A DNA stretch of 64,000 nucleotides from Mycolicibacter longobardus (lineage in GTDB: Bacteria > Actinomycetota > Actinomycetes > Mycobacteriales > Mycobacteriaceae), in contig NZ_LQPG01000019.1 of assembly GCF_002102265.1 (NCBI RefSeq), positions 62,001-126,000 of the forward strand. The letters are read 5' to 3'. The notes under the pieces are model-generated. The model was not told the DNA's origin and ran no database searches. It saw only the letters and a list, made by a program, of their open reading frames with translations. Both the position numbers and the translations under genes were made by a program. Shown piece by piece: positions 9,918-18,689 of the stretch; within the stretch, counting starts at the first letter, position 1, and the number at the start of each line of letters is the position of its first letter.

Positions 9918-10409
9918 TCAGTGGCGGGTGCGCGCACGGGCGCTGCTGCCGCTACCGCGCGACGGGCGTGCTGTTGCCTTCTTGGGCTGCGGGCTGCGCC
10001 GTGGCGCACTCGCCGACTTCGGTTTCGCCGGCTGCGCTGCCTTCACGGACTTCAACGGCCGTGACTCCGCGGTCGGAGGCTTCTTCGCCGGCGCCGCGGC
10101 CGGCGGCTTGCGGTCGTCGGACCGATTGCTGAACTGCTTGAGCACCAATGCGGTGCCGCCTACCGCCACCAGCACCGGCCACTCGACCAACCCGGCGACG
10201 CCGAGGGCGCCCAGAGTCAGTGCGGCCGCGGGGGTGGAGTGGCTGCCGGTGCTCAGGCCGCGTTGCGCGCCGCTGGCCGCACCCTTCAGGCCGCCGATCA
10301 CTCCGTTGAGCGCGGCCCCGCCGATCGCGCCGGCCGCCTCAGTGGTCATGGTCGCCGCGCGGGTTGCCGCCCCGGCGACCTTTCGTACCGTCCCTGAGAC
10401 GGCGTTCAT
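9918..10409 (-). CDS. Conserved protein Rv0426c-like, hydrophobic centre and basic tail
   Basis: The 163-aa product has an alanine/glycine-rich N-terminal half, a hydrophobic stretch around residues 62-90 (ALTLGALGVAGLVEWPVLVAV), and a lysine/proline/arginine-rich C-terminus (APAKKPPTAESRPLKSVKAA, then RSPQPKKATARPSRGSGSSA). The tail resembles histone-like or nucleic-acid/polyanion-binding tails. The likely layout is a membrane-anchored protein with a basic cytoplasmic tail. It sits 4 nt upstream of ctpH in one transcription unit, as Rv0426c does. Function is unknown; a partner role for the CtpH pump is an inference from this conserved pairing. Confidence 0.82.
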   Translation of the reverse strand: MNAVSGTVRKVAGAATRAATMTTEAAGAIGGAALNGVIGGLKGAASGAQRGLSTGSHSTPAAALTLGALGVAGLVEWPVLVAVGGTALVLKQFSNRSDDRKPPAAAPAKKPPTAESRPLKSVKAAQPAKPKSASAPRRSPQPKKATARPSRGSGSSARARTRH

Positions 10410-10514
10410 GGGTATTCCCTGCCCTTCAAATGAGCACTCTGGATAGTCAGACCATCCTAGGCGTTAATCCGCCCGTACTCCGGAATCCACACCGAATTCA
10501 TATAACGGCGGTTC

Positions 10515-10554
10515 AGCGAGGCTCGACGGAGGAGAGGGGAAGCTGGGACCGCCG
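10515..10554. repeat. 40-bp intergenic repeat, copy 1
   Basis: This 40-bp element matches a second copy at 12939-12978 at 38 of 40 positions. It begins AGCGAGGCTCGAC and ends GAAGCTGGGACCGCCG. It lies in the gap between the Rv0426c-like start and the end of xthA. It is followed by a small hairpin CCGCCG-CATATACA-CGGCGG. It is probably a MIRU-like dispersed mycobacterial repeat; no name can be assigned. Confidence 0.75.
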
Positions 10555-10569
10555 CATATACACGGCGGT

Positions 10570-11382
10570 TCAATCCCGTTGGATCTCCACCAGTACCGGC
10601 GCGTGGTCGCTGGGCGCCTTGCCCTTACGTTCCTCCCGCACGATCTCGGCGTGCGCGACCCGGGCCGCCAAAGCCGGCGAGCCCAGGATGAAGTCGATGC
10701 GCATGCCCTGCTTCTTCGGGAACCGCAGCTGGGTGTAGTCCCAATAGGTGTAGACACCGGGGCCGGGCGTGAACGGCCGCACCACATCGAGGTACTGCGC
10801 TTCGGCCATCGCGTGGAATGCCGTGCGTTCCGGTTCGGAGACGTGTGTGGCGCCTTCGAAGAACTCCATGCTCCACACGTCATCGTCCTGCGGTGCGATG
10901 TTCCAGTCGCCCACCAGTGCGATCGGCGCCGAGGGATCGTCACGCAACCAGCCCTCGGCGGTATCACGCAGCGCGGCAAGCCATTCCAGCTTGTAGGTGT
11001 AGTGCGGGTCCACCAGGGTGCGTCCGTTGGGCACATACAGGCTCCACACTCGCACCCCGCCGCAGGTGGCGCCCAGCGCTCGCGCCTCAACCGTGGGGTC
11101 GGCGTCGGGCTTGGCCCAGGCCGGCTGGCCGGGGAAGCCGACCTCGATGTCATCGAGGCCGACCCGCGAGGCGATCGCCACCCCGTTCCACTGGTTCAGG
11201 CCGACATGGGCCACCTCGTAGCCCAGCTCGTGAAACGGCAGCGTCGGGAACTGCGCGTCGGTGCACTTGGTCTCCTGCATGGCCAGCACGTCGACCTCGG
11301 CGCGGGCCAGCCAGTCGGTCACCCGATCCACCCGAGTGCGGATGGAGTTGACGTTCCAGGTGGCCAGTCGCAGCGCAGTCAC
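10570..11382 (-). CDS. xthA: Exodeoxyribonuclease III
   Basis: XthA is an AP endonuclease and 3'-5' exonuclease acting in base-excision repair. The approximately 270-aa protein shows LRLATWNVNSIRTR at the N-terminus, AMQETKC with the metal-binding Glu, the YVPNGR loop, VGDWNIAP, GMRIDFILGS and the C-terminal KAPSDHAPVLVEI with the catalytic Asp-His pair. GTG at 11382 gives MTALRLATW; an in-frame GTG at 11391 is also possible. No ATG is available. It lies 10 nt downstream of the GNAT gene, in the def-GNAT-xthA unit, as in M. tuberculosis Rv0429c-Rv0427c. Confidence 0.95.
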   Translation of the reverse strand: MTALRLATWNVNSIRTRVDRVTDWLARAEVDVLAMQETKCTDAQFPTLPFHELGYEVAHVGLNQWNGVAIASRVGLDDIEVGFPGQPAWAKPDADPTVEARALGATCGGVRVWSLYVPNGRTLVDPHYTYKLEWLAALRDTAEGWLRDDPSAPIALVGDWNIAPQDDDVWSMEFFEGATHVSEPERTAFHAMAEAQYLDVVRPFTPGPGVYTYWDYTQLRFPKKQGMRIDFILGSPALAARVAHAEIVREERKGKAPSDHAPVLVEIQRD

Positions 11383-11392
11383 GCAAGCCACT

Positions 11393-12307
11393 TTAAATCG
11401 ACGGCGGTGACCCGAGCCCCAGCGACCGGGCATCGATATAGCGGGTGCGGTGCTGCCCGGCGAAGCCGATCGCCTCGAAGAAACCGAATGCGCGGGTGTC
11501 ATGCGGCACCTGCGCGTAGCCGCGGGTGGCACCGAGTTCGGCCCCCCAGGCCTGCAACGCGGCGCAGATCGCCCGCCCATGGCCCTGCCGGCGCCGCTCC
11601 GGCACCACCCGCAGGGCGGTCACCCCCAACCAGCGGGTCCCGTCCGGGGACTCGGTGACCGCACCCCGTCCGACCGCCACCCCGGGTATCGAGGCGAACA
11701 CCACCTGGCCGTCGACCACCGCGGTGAGCACCCCCACCGGCATGTCCGTCGGCCAGTCGAGGCCGGGCGCGGCGGACAGTGTCACCTGCTCGGCTGGTGT
11801 CTCCGCGGGCAGCTCGCGCACCAGGGTGCGGGTCTCCAACCGCACGGGCAGGTCCTCCGGCAGCCTCAGCAGCCGCTCGGGGACCGCGAGCGTCGGTGCC
11901 AGATCCCGCCGGGCATACCAGTCGATGATCGCCGGGATGGTACTGGTGTGGGCGAACATATCCAGCGGCACAGCCGAATTCGTGGCCAACTCGGTTCCGG
12001 ACCCGGCTCGCAGCAGCCAGCCGTCCAGCCACTCGTGTTCGCAACCCGGCCAGGCCAGCGCGGCGGCGTGCTCGACGGAGCGGATCGCCGAGTTCTTCAC
12101 CGGCCGATCGGTCAGCCGCCGTACGTAGAGCACGTCTGCGTGCCGGCAAGTGTGGATCGCCCCGTCGGCCGAACGGACCCGCACCAGCGGCCCGGTCTCC
12201 ACCAGATGTCCCACCACGTCGCCCATCGGCGGTTGCGAACCGGGCGGGCGCAGATAGCGCAGGCTCACCCGGACGCCCAGCCCAGGCAGTTCGGGCGGCT
12301 GGCTCAT
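11393..12307 (-). CDS. GNAT-family N-acetyltransferase (Rv0428c-like)
   Basis: The 304-aa protein has a C-terminal GNAT domain: LGVTALRVVPERRRQGHGRA contains the RRxGxG/A pyrophosphate-binding loop (around residues 235-254), followed by helix AICAALQAWGAELG and FGFFEAIGF. The N-terminal half (about 1-110) is unassigned. The substrate is unknown. ATG at 12307 lies 11 nt after the def stop and gives a length close to M. tuberculosis Rv0428c (302 aa). Its tight linkage to def is conserved, but this does not itself prove a role in N-terminal processing. Confidence 0.85.
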   Translation of the reverse strand: MSQPPELPGLGVRVSLRYLRPPGSQPPMGDVVGHLVETGPLVRVRSADGAIHTCRHADVLYVRRLTDRPVKNSAIRSVEHAAALAWPGCEHEWLDGWLLRAGSGTELATNSAVPLDMFAHTSTIPAIIDWYARRDLAPTLAVPERLLRLPEDLPVRLETRTLVRELPAETPAEQVTLSAAPGLDWPTDMPVGVLTAVVDGQVVFASIPGVAVGRGAVTESPDGTRWLGVTALRVVPERRRQGHGRAICAALQAWGAELGATRGYAQVPHDTRAFGFFEAIGFAGQHRTRYIDARSLGLGSPPSI

Positions 12308-12318
12308 CACCGGGTCGA

Positions 12319-12912
12319 TCAGTGCCCGAACGGGTCGGGCACATCGCCCGGTGTCCAGGACAGTCCCGGCACCCCCCAGCCGTTGGCCTTGACCGTCCGC
12401 TTCGCGGAGCGGGCATGCCGGCCCACCAGCATGTCCAGGTAGAGCAAGCCGTCCAGGTGCCCGGTCTCGTGCTGCAGCATCCGGGCGAACAACCCGCTGC
12501 CCTCCAGTGTCACCGGCTTGCCGTCGGCGTCCAGGCCGGTGACCCGTGCCCATTGCGCCCGGCCGGTCGGAAACGATTCGCCGGGCACCGACAGGCAGCC
12601 TTCCTCGTCGTCGTCCGGGTCGGGCATGGTCTCGGGTCGCTCGGAGGTCTCCAGCACCGGGTTGATCACCACCCCGCGGCGCCGGGTGGTCGAGCGGCGG
12701 TCGTCGGCGCAGTCGTAGACGAAGACCCGCAGGCCCACGCCGATCTGATTGGCGGCCAGGCCGACGCCGTTGGCGGCGTCCATGGTCTCGTACATGCTGG
12801 TGATCAGCTCACCGAGGTCGGCGGGTAACGATCCGTCGTCGCCGACGGGCACCGGGCTGGTCGGGGTGTGCAGGACGGGATCGCCCACGATGCGGATGGG
12901 TAGCACGGCCAT
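12319..12912 (-). CDS. def: Peptide deformylase
   Basis: Def removes the formyl group from nascent protein N-termini and is essential. The 197-aa product equals the M. tuberculosis length. All three family motifs are present: [15 protein letters not shown] (metal-ligand Cys) and HETGH (two His ligands and the catalytic Glu). The mycobacterial C-terminal extension ends [18 protein letters not shown] at 12912 gives [12 protein letters not shown]. The gene heads the def-GNAT-xthA operon, and the second 40-bp repeat copy lies just upstream. Confidence 0.96.
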   Translation of the reverse strand: MAVLPIRIVGDPVLHTPTSPVPVGDDGSLPADLGELITSMYETMDAANGVGLAANQIGVGLRVFVYDCADDRRSTTRRRGVVINPVLETSERPETMPDPDDDEEGCLSVPGESFPTGRAQWARVTGLDADGKPVTLEGSGLFARMLQHETGHLDGLLYLDMLVGRHARSAKRTVKANGWGVPGLSWTPGDVPDPFGH

Positions 12913-12938
12913 GACCGAGAAGCTTAAGCGGGCGGAGA

Positions 12939-12978
12939 AGCGAGGCTCGACGCAGGAGAGGCGAAGCTGGGACCGCCG
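12939..12978. repeat. 40-bp intergenic repeat, copy 2
   Basis: The element has 38/40 identity to copy 1 (10515-10554), with both differences being G/C swaps. It lies 26 bp upstream of the def start, in the 245-bp gap between def and the rightward DUF3263 gene. It is preceded by GGCGG and ends with CCGCC, so each copy can form a closed stem. The rest of the gap holds no other feature I can identify. Confidence 0.75.
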
Positions 12979-13157
12979 GATTTCATGTGGCCGTCGCGCA
13001 TCAACTGCAGTGGCCACGGCGACTCGCGGGGCCGGCTCCCGGTTCAACACAGCTTGCCGTGATTCAATATTCGCTCAGGACAGGCCGCTGAAAAATCGAC
13101 GCAAACAAGCAGACGTCTGACGTGAGAGAACTTTCCGGAAGGGTCCAGGAAAACGAT

Positions 13158-13466
13158 ATGGACGGCGCCATGGCGCAGGCGAATCGCTCAGGGGACGATT
13201 CGGAGCCCACTGACGGCCTGAGCCGTCGCGAACACGACATCCTGTCCTTCGAACGCGACTGGTGGAAGTACGCGGGCGCCAAAGAAGAGGCCATCAAGGA
13301 GAGGTTCGCACTGTCGGCGACCCGGTACTACCAGGTTCTCAACGCGCTCGTCGACCGGCCCGAGGCCCTGGCCGCCGACCCGATGCTGGTCAAACGGCTG
13401 CGCAGGTTGCGGTCGAGCCGCCAGAAGGCGCGCGCGGCGCGGCGTCTCGGTTTCGATATCACCTGA
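13158..13466 (+). CDS. DUF3263-family small protein (Rv0430-like)
   Basis: The 102-aa product has the DUF3263 signature: LSRREHDILSFERDWWKYAG, then AKEEAIKERFALSATRYYQV, then LNALVDRPEALAADPMLVKR and a basic tail RLRSSRQKARAARRLGF. The FxLSxxRYYQxLNxL segment looks like a helix-turn-helix, suggesting a DNA-binding role, possibly regulatory. ATG at 13158 gives exactly the M. tuberculosis Rv0430 length. An upstream GTG at 13122 is less likely. It precedes the VirR-like gene by 77 nt on the same strand. Confidence 0.88.
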   Translation: MDGAMAQANRSGDDSEPTDGLSRREHDILSFERDWWKYAGAKEEAIKERFALSATRYYQVLNALVDRPEALAADPMLVKRLRRLRSSRQKARAARRLGFDIT

Positions 13467-13543
13467 ATCATCCCGAAGCATCCTGAACCCTTGATAGCTG
13501 GGCGTTTATCGGTTATGGCCCGCTCCTCGATACAGTGGTCGCA

Positions 13544-14014
13544 ATGAACGACCACGTTCCCGACTCTTCTCGGCTCCCGCTCCGGGCCATGGTGATGGTG
13601 CTGCTGTTCCTGGGCACCATCTTCCTACTGGTCGGGTTTCAAGCCCTCGGATCGTCGGGCAGTGACGACGACGATGCGCACTCGCCGACGGCGAAACCCG
13701 CCGTCACCAGTTCGGCGCCGGCCAAGGCCGAACGTCCCGCCCGCAAGCCCGACGTGCGGGTGTACAACATCTCCGAGCAGGCGGGGCTGGCCGGGCATAC
13801 CGCGGACCGGCTGCGTGAGGCGGGCTGGAACGTGACCGAGATCGGCAATCTCGAACTGCCCGAGGTCACCGAGACCACCGTCTACTTCAGCGACGCTGAG
13901 GGCGAGCAGGATTCGGCCCACGGCGTGGCGGAGGTACTGGGCGCCGTCGTGGAGCCGCGCATCCCCGACGTGGCCGAGCAGCCACCGGGAGTGATCGTGG
14001 TGGTCGCGGGTTAA
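13544..14014 (+). CDS. virR: LytR_C-domain membrane protein, VirR-like (Rv0431)
   Basis: The 156-aa protein has a single N-terminal transmembrane helix (about residues 12-34, LRAMVMVLLFLGTIFLLVGF), a low-complexity linker rich in Ala, Pro and Asp, and a C-terminal LytR_C domain starting at VRVYNISEQAGLAGHTADRL and ending PPGVIVVVAG. In M. tuberculosis VirR (Rv0431, 164 aa) controls vesicle release and peptidoglycan linkage through LCP proteins. Length and neighbours match. ATG at 13544 is preferred over a GTG three codons upstream. sodC begins 9 nt after its stop. Confidence 0.9.
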   Translation: MNDHVPDSSRLPLRAMVMVLLFLGTIFLLVGFQALGSSGSDDDDAHSPTAKPAVTSSAPAKAERPARKPDVRVYNISEQAGLAGHTADRLREAGWNVTEIGNLELPEVTETTVYFSDAEGEQDSAHGVAEVLGAVVEPRIPDVAEQPPGVIVVVAG

Positions 14015-14023
14015 GCTCCTCGC

Positions 14024-14734
14024 ATGGTCACAGGTCACCGCAGAGCTCTTGCCGCCGTTGTCTTCGCCACCCCGGTCGTGATGTTGGCGGCGTGCAGCCC
14101 CCCCAACGAGGTGCCGTCGGACGTGCCGGGCACCACCCCGTCGGTCTGGACGGGTTCGCCGGCGCCGTCCGGCGTGGCGTCGGAGCCGGGCGGCTCGAGC
14201 AGCTCGGAGAATCTCGTCGCGCACCTGGCGACCCCCGATGGCGGCCAGATCGCCACCGCGACGTTCGAGTTCAGCAAGGCCGGCGGCAAGGAATTCGCCA
14301 CGGTCACCGTGCGGACCACCAGCACGGGCGTCCTGACGCCCGGTTTCCACGGCCTGCACATCCATGGCGTCGGCAAGTGCGAAGCCGAGTCGGTGGCTCC
14401 CACCGGTGGGGCGCCCGGTGCCTTCCTGTCGGCCGGCGGGCATTTCCAGGCGCCCGGCCACAGCGAGCACCCGCAGAGCGGCGACCTGACCTCGCTGCAG
14501 GTGCGCTCCGACGGCAGTGGCCTGCTGGTGACCACCACCGACGCGTTCACCAAGCAGGAGCTGCTGGCCGGCGACGGAACCGCCATCATCATCCACGCTG
14601 ACGACGACAACTTCGCCAACATTCCGGCGGACCGCTACACCCAGGTCAACGGCACGCCCGGCCCGGACCAGACCACGCTGACCACCGGAGATGCCGGAAA
14701 GCGGGTTGCCTGTGGTGTCATCGGCGCCGGGTAG
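14024..14734 (+). CDS. sodC: Periplasmic Cu/Zn superoxide dismutase lipoprotein
   Basis: SodC dismutates superoxide at the cell envelope. The 236-aa precursor has a signal peptide with lipobox VMLAAC (Cys25 or close), a Pro/Ser-rich linker to about residue 62, and the SodC fold. Copper ligands lie in HGLHIHG and GGHFQ, the zinc region in HSEHPQSGD, the disulfide cysteines in GKCEAES and KRVACGV, and [11 protein letters not shown] is present. It is about the length of M. tuberculosis SodC (240 aa). Only 9 nt separate it from the VirR-like gene, and its 3' end overlaps the next gene's possible start. Confidence 0.95.
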   Translation: MVTGHRRALAAVVFATPVVMLAACSPPNEVPSDVPGTTPSVWTGSPAPSGVASEPGGSSSSENLVAHLATPDGGQIATATFEFSKAGGKEFATVTVRTTSTGVLTPGFHGLHIHGVGKCEAESVAPTGGAPGAFLSAGGHFQAPGHSEHPQSGDLTSLQVRSDGSGLLVTTTDAFTKQELLAGDGTAIIIHADDDNFANIPADRYTQVNGTPGPDQTTLTTGDAGKRVACGVIGAG

Positions 14735-15881
14735 CCCGCCGAGCAGCTGGGCTTCCTCGAGATCTGAAGCCCGAATCGACTTCGCCCGCAGCGCCCGGCC
14801 CACGATCGGCGTGGAATGGGAGCTCGCACTCGTCGACGCCCAGACGCGTGACCTGAGCAACGAAGCCAGTGCGGTGCTGTCCGAGCTCGGCGAAAACCCG
14901 CGTGTGCACAAGGAATTGCTGCGCAACACCGTCGAGCTCGTCACCGGCATCTGCGCCGACACCGGCGAGGCCATCGAGGATCTGCGTCAGACCTTGACGG
15001 CGACCCGGCCCATCGTGCACAGCCGGGGCATGGAGCTTTTCGGTGCCGGCACCCACCCGTTTGCGCAGTGGTCGGCGCAGAAACTGACCGACGCGCCGCG
15101 CTACGCCGAGTTGATCAAGCGGACCCAGTGGTGGGGCCGGCAGATGCTGATCTGGGGAGTGCACGTCCACGTCGGCATCTCTTCGGCGCACAAGGTGATG
15201 CCGATCATCTCGTCGCTGCTGCTGTACTACCCGCACCTGCTGGCGCTGTCGGCGTCGTCGCCTTGGTGGGCCGGCCACGACACGGGCTACGCCAGCAACC
15301 GGGCGATGATGTTCCAGCAGCTGCCCACCGCGGGGCTGCCGTTCCAGTTCCAGACCTGGTCGGAGTTCGAGGGCTTCGTCTACGACCAGAAGAAGACCGG
15401 GATCATCGATCACACCAACGAGATCCGTTGGGACATCCGGCCGTCGCCGCACCTGGGCACCATCGAGGTGCGGGTGTGCGATGGGGTGTCCAACCTGCGT
15501 GAGCTGGGCGCGCTGGTGGCCCTGACGCACTGCCTGATCGTGGACCTGGACCGGCGGCTGGACGCCGACCAGTCCCTGCCCACGATGCCGCCCTGGCACG
15601 TGCAGGAGAACAAGTGGCGGGCGGCTCGCTACGGGCTGGACGCCGAGATCATCCTCGATTCCGACAGCAACGAGCGATTGGTCACCGACGACCTCGACGA
15701 TCTGCTCAACCGGCTCGAGCCGATAGCCGCGCGACTGCGCTGTGCCGACGAGTTGGCGGCCGTCGCCGACATCTACCGAACCGGTGCTTCATACCAGCGC
15801 CAGCGCCGGGTCGCCGAGGAGCACGACGGCGATCTGCGCGCCGTGGTCGACGCACTGGTCGCCGAACTCGACATCCCATGA
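14691..15881 (+). CDS. YbdK-type carboxylate-amine ligase (glutamate-cysteine ligase GCS2-like; Rv0433)
   Basis: The protein belongs to the GCS2 family, which form amide bonds between a carboxylate and an amine using ATP. The true substrate in mycobacteria is unknown, and these organisms use mycothiol rather than glutathione. Motifs include [12 protein letters not shown] (metal/ATP-binding Glu residues), [37 protein letters not shown] and [10 protein letters not shown]. The only ATG (14691) overlaps sodC by 44 nt. GTG codons at 14712 and 14715 are equally plausible and bring the length nearer the 376 aa of Rv0433. The stop overlaps the next gene's start as ATGA. Confidence 0.9.
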   Translation: MPESGLPVVSSAPGSPPSSWASSRSEARIDFARSARPTIGVEWELALVDAQTRDLSNEASAVLSELGENPRVHKELLRNTVELVTGICADTGEAIEDLRQTLTATRPIVHSRGMELFGAGTHPFAQWSAQKLTDAPRYAELIKRTQWWGRQMLIWGVHVHVGISSAHKVMPIISSLLLYYPHLLALSASSPWWAGHDTGYASNRAMMFQQLPTAGLPFQFQTWSEFEGFVYDQKKTGIIDHTNEIRWDIRPSPHLGTIEVRVCDGVSNLRELGALVALTHCLIVDLDRRLDADQSLPTMPPWHVQENKWRAARYGLDAEIILDSDSNERLVTDDLDDLLNRLEPIAARLRCADELAAVADIYRTGASYQRQRRVAEEHDGDLRAVVDALVAELDIP

Positions 15882-16510
15882 TGGAACTGCCGATGTTCCC
15901 GCTGGAGTGGGTGCTGCTTCCCGGCGAGGAACTGTCGCTGCGGATCTTCGAGCCGCGCTACACGGTGCTGGTCGAAGACCTGATGCGCAGCGGCGATCCG
16001 CGCTTCGGGGTGGTGCTGATCGCCCGCGGTCGTGAGGTCGGCGGCGGCGAGCAGCGCAACGACGTCGGCGCGATGGCCGGCATCACGCAATGCACGGAAC
16101 TCGGCGGGGGCCGTTACGCTCTGCGTTGCCTTACCGGGGAGCGAATCCGGGTCCGCGAGTGGCTCGACGACGATCCGTATCCGCGGGCGATCGCAGAGAT
16201 ATGGCCGGATGAGCCGTCAGAACCGGTGAACGACAGTCAGTTCCGTGAGTTGGAGGACCGGATCGTCACGCTGCACCAGCGGATGGCCCGGGCCCGTCGC
16301 CGGTGGGTCACGCCGGGACGCAGCAGCCTGTTGGGTGGTCGCTCACTGGACCCCGTGCAGCGGCTGTATTCGCTGGCCTGTCGCGTACCGATGGGGGAGG
16401 CCGACCGCTACGCGGTGCTGGCGGCGCCGTCGCTGTCCGGCCGGATGACGGCGCTGCATGAGGCGATCGAGACCGTATCGGCCCGGGTCGAATTCGATCT
16501 CCCTCGTTGA
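15878..16510 (+). CDS. Lon N-terminal (LON substrate-binding) domain protein (Rv0434-like)
   Basis: The 210-aa product resembles the substrate-recognition domain of Lon protease without ATPase or protease domains. It has FPLEWVLLPGEELSLRIFEP, then RYTVLVEDLM, GVVLIARGREVGGG and a helical C-terminal part. Such stand-alone LON-domain proteins are common in actinobacteria, and their role is unclear; they may present or bind unfolded proteins. The first ATG (15878) overlaps the upstream stop, and a second ATG follows at once. Transcription is probably shared with sodC and the YbdK-like gene. Confidence 0.87.
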   Translation: MMELPMFPLEWVLLPGEELSLRIFEPRYTVLVEDLMRSGDPRFGVVLIARGREVGGGEQRNDVGAMAGITQCTELGGGRYALRCLTGERIRVREWLDDDPYPRAIAEIWPDEPSEPVNDSQFRELEDRIVTLHQRMARARRRWVTPGRSSLLGGRSLDPVQRLYSLACRVPMGEADRYAVLAAPSLSGRMTALHEAIETVSARVEFDLPR

Positions 16511-16625
16511 TTCTGCGCTGAGGGCGACAAAGTGCGAGTGAGCCCCGCCCCCAACGCGGAGTCAACGAGCTATTTGAGCGACCTTGCCCTCGACTCTTCC
16601 GCTCGTATCCGCACCTCCGATCTGT

Positions 16626-16639
16626 TGGTCGGTCGATCA
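16626..16639. promoter_or_regulatory. Second copy of the TetR-type palindrome, downstream of tetR
   Basis: TGGTCG-GT-CGATCA differs at one base from the perfect palindrome upstream of the P450 gene (17351-17364). The shared string extends to TCGGTCGATCAGCA on that side. It lies 43 bp beyond the tetR stop, in a 172-bp gap after the LON-domain gene that otherwise shows nothing recognisable. Two sites flanking tetR could allow looping. This is an inference. Confidence 0.45.
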
Positions 16640-16682
16640 GCAACGCTGGCACCGGTGGGGTGCGTTGTCAACCCGCCGGTAA

Positions 16683-17276
16683 TCAGGAGGCGGTTGTCGG
16701 AGGTGCCAGTCGGCTCAGTTCGCGGTCGAACAGCGCGCGCACTTCGTCGTGTCCTCGGGTGACTCCGACGGCGTTTTCGTTGCACAGGTTGCGCGCGGTC
16801 TGCGCGATCAGCGTCGAGATCGCGACGGGGGGATAGTCGTCCAGATCGACGCCGTTGGCGCGCAGTGCCACCGTGACGGCCGCCGTCTCGATGTCACGCA
16901 CCCGTTCCGCGTACGCCTTGAGTTCGGCCCGGATGGCCTTGCGGTGGTTGGCCAAGGCCATGAACTCGGTGTTCAGGCTGGTCATTCGCGTATCGCTATT
17001 GATCGCCCACAACGCCCGGAGGGGGTCGTCGTCGGTCAGGACGGCTCGCATCCGCTCCAGCGCGACGTCGGCGCCGGCCCGCAGAACCTCCACGAAAAGG
17101 TCGTCCATGGTGGGGAAGTAGTAGTACACCAGGGCCTGCTTCACGCCGGCCTCGGCGGCGACCCGGCGCGACGTCGCCGCGGCGTAGCCTTCGTCGCGCA
17201 TCAGCCGCGCAGTCGCCTCGATCAGGCGGCGGCGGGTGGCGTTGTCGGTCGATTTGGCCTTGCGCGGAGCAGCCAT
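16683..17276 (-). CDS. TetR-family transcriptional regulator (divergent from P450)
   Basis: The 197-aa protein has the TetR DNA-binding domain at residues 1-60: RRRLIEATARLMRDEGYAAA, TSRRVAAEAGVKQALVYYYF, then PTMDDLFVEVL. The C-terminal ligand domain is unassigned. The gene is divergent from the cytochrome P450 gene, and the shared 125-bp region contains a perfect TGATCG-GT-CGATCA palindrome. It probably represses the P450 gene and itself in response to the P450 substrate or product. Neither is known. Confidence 0.9.
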   Translation of the reverse strand: MAAPRKAKSTDNATRRRLIEATARLMRDEGYAAATSRRVAAEAGVKQALVYYYFPTMDDLFVEVLRAGADVALERMRAVLTDDDPLRALWAINSDTRMTSLNTEFMALANHRKAIRAELKAYAERVRDIETAAVTVALRANGVDLDDYPPVAISTLIAQTARNLCNENAVGVTRGHDEVRALFDRELSRLAPPTTAS

Positions 17277-17350
17277 TCAGAGCGTCCCGGTGGTGCGATT
17301 GCTTGACCGTACGGCGCCGCGCGTGGTAGGCATGAGGCATTCTAGCAATT

Positions 17351-17364
17351 TGATCGGTCGATCA
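17351..17364. promoter_or_regulatory. Perfect palindrome between tetR and P450 genes (probable TetR operator)
   Basis: TGATCG-GT-CGATCA is a perfect 6+2+6 inverted repeat 37 bp before the preferred P450 ATG and 74 bp before the tetR start. It fits the size of a TetR-dimer site. A near-identical copy lies at 16626-16639. Confidence 0.65.
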
Positions 17365-17401
17365 GCACGATGAGGTCGTGAGCGAAGGGGCGCGCCGGGT
17401 G

Positions 17402-18682
17402 ATGACAGATCTCGCGGCGGTGGACTACTTCTCCGACCCAGCCGTCACGCAGGATCCCTACCCCTATTACGAATATCTCCGGGCACAAGGACCGGTGTTT
17501 GCCGAGCCGCATCACGGCGTGGTCGCCGTCACCGGCTACGACGAGGTGTATGCCGCGTTCAAAGATCACGATTCGTTCTCGGCGGTGAACGCGATCGGCG
17601 GGCCGTTCCCGCCGCTGCCGTTCGAACCCGAGGGCGACGACATCACCGAGCAGATCGAGGCGCACCGGCATCAGTTCCCGATCTTCGAACACGTCGTTGT
17701 CATGGACCCACCGGCGCACACCCGGGCCCGCTCGTTGCTGAGCGGGCTGCTCACGCCGAAGCGGCTCAAGGAGAACGAGGAATTCATCTGGCAGCTCACC
17801 GATACCCAACTCGATGAGTTCATCGGGAACGGCCGCTGCGAGTTCCTGTTCGACTACGCCAAACCGTATGCGACTCTGGCTATCACCGATCTGCTCGGCG
17901 TCCCCGAGGAGGACCGAGCCGAGTTCCGCAGGGCATTGGGTGCGGGGCATCGCGAGGGCCAACACGTCGGATCTCTTGACGGGACGCCGGTGGGCCTGAA
18001 TCCTCTGCGCTACCTCGATGAGAAGTTCAGCCGCTACCTCGCCGAGCGGCGACGGCAGCCCCGCGGCGACGTCCTGAGCAGCCTGGCCACCGCCACTTAC
18101 CCCGACGGGTCGACGCCGGAACTTCTCGAGGTGGTCCACCCGGCGACCTTCCTGTTCGGCGCCGGTCAGGAGACCGTCACCAAGTTGCTCGGTGCGGCGG
18201 TGCAAACCCTGTGCGATCGACCCGAGTTCCAGCAGACGCTGCGTGAGCGCCCCGAACTGATCCCCGCGTTCATCGAGGAGGCGCTGCGGATCGAGAGCCC
18301 CACCAAGATCGACTTCCGGCTGGCCCGCAAGACCACCACGCTCGGCGGGGTGCCGATCAAGGCCGGCACGGTGCTGATGCTGTGCCTGGGAGCGGCGAAC
18401 CGGGACCCCCGCAAGTTCGATAACCCCGACGAGTTCCGGTTGGACCGCAAGAACGTGCGCGAGCACATCGGTTTCGGGCGCGGCATCCACACCTGCGCCG
18501 GTGCCCCGCTGGCCCGGGTCGAAGGACGCATCACCATCCGCCGGATGCTGGATCGGATGCGCGACATCAGGATCAGCGAGGCACACCACGGCCCGGCGGG
18601 ACGGCGGCACTACTCCTACGAGCCCACGTTCCTGCTCCGGGGGCTGACCGAGCTGCACATCGAGTTCACCCCGGTGGAATAG
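17402..18682 (+). CDS. Cytochrome P450 monooxygenase
   Basis: The 426-aa soluble bacterial P450 has the heme-binding signature FGRGIHTCAGAPLAR with Cys365 as thiolate ligand, the ExxR motif in EEALRIESP, and an I-helix segment FLFGAGQETVTK. The last has Gln-Glu-Thr where Asp/Glu-Thr is usual, a functional variant. It hydroxylates a hydrophobic substrate that the sequence does not identify. ATG at 17402 is preferred because GAAGGGG lies about 10 nt upstream; a GTG at 17378 would add 8 residues. The divergent TetR gene is the likely regulator. No ferredoxin gene is adjacent. Confidence 0.92.
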   Translation: MTDLAAVDYFSDPAVTQDPYPYYEYLRAQGPVFAEPHHGVVAVTGYDEVYAAFKDHDSFSAVNAIGGPFPPLPFEPEGDDITEQIEAHRHQFPIFEHVVVMDPPAHTRARSLLSGLLTPKRLKENEEFIWQLTDTQLDEFIGNGRCEFLFDYAKPYATLAITDLLGVPEEDRAEFRRALGAGHREGQHVGSLDGTPVGLNPLRYLDEKFSRYLAERRRQPRGDVLSSLATATYPDGSTPELLEVVHPATFLFGAGQETVTKLLGAAVQTLCDRPEFQQTLRERPELIPAFIEEALRIESPTKIDFRLARKTTTLGGVPIKAGTVLMLCLGAANRDPRKFDNPDEFRLDRKNVREHIGFGRGIHTCAGAPLARVEGRITIRRMLDRMRDIRISEAHHGPAGRRHYSYEPTFLLRGLTELHIEFTPVE

Positions 18683-18689
18683 GCAGGAA

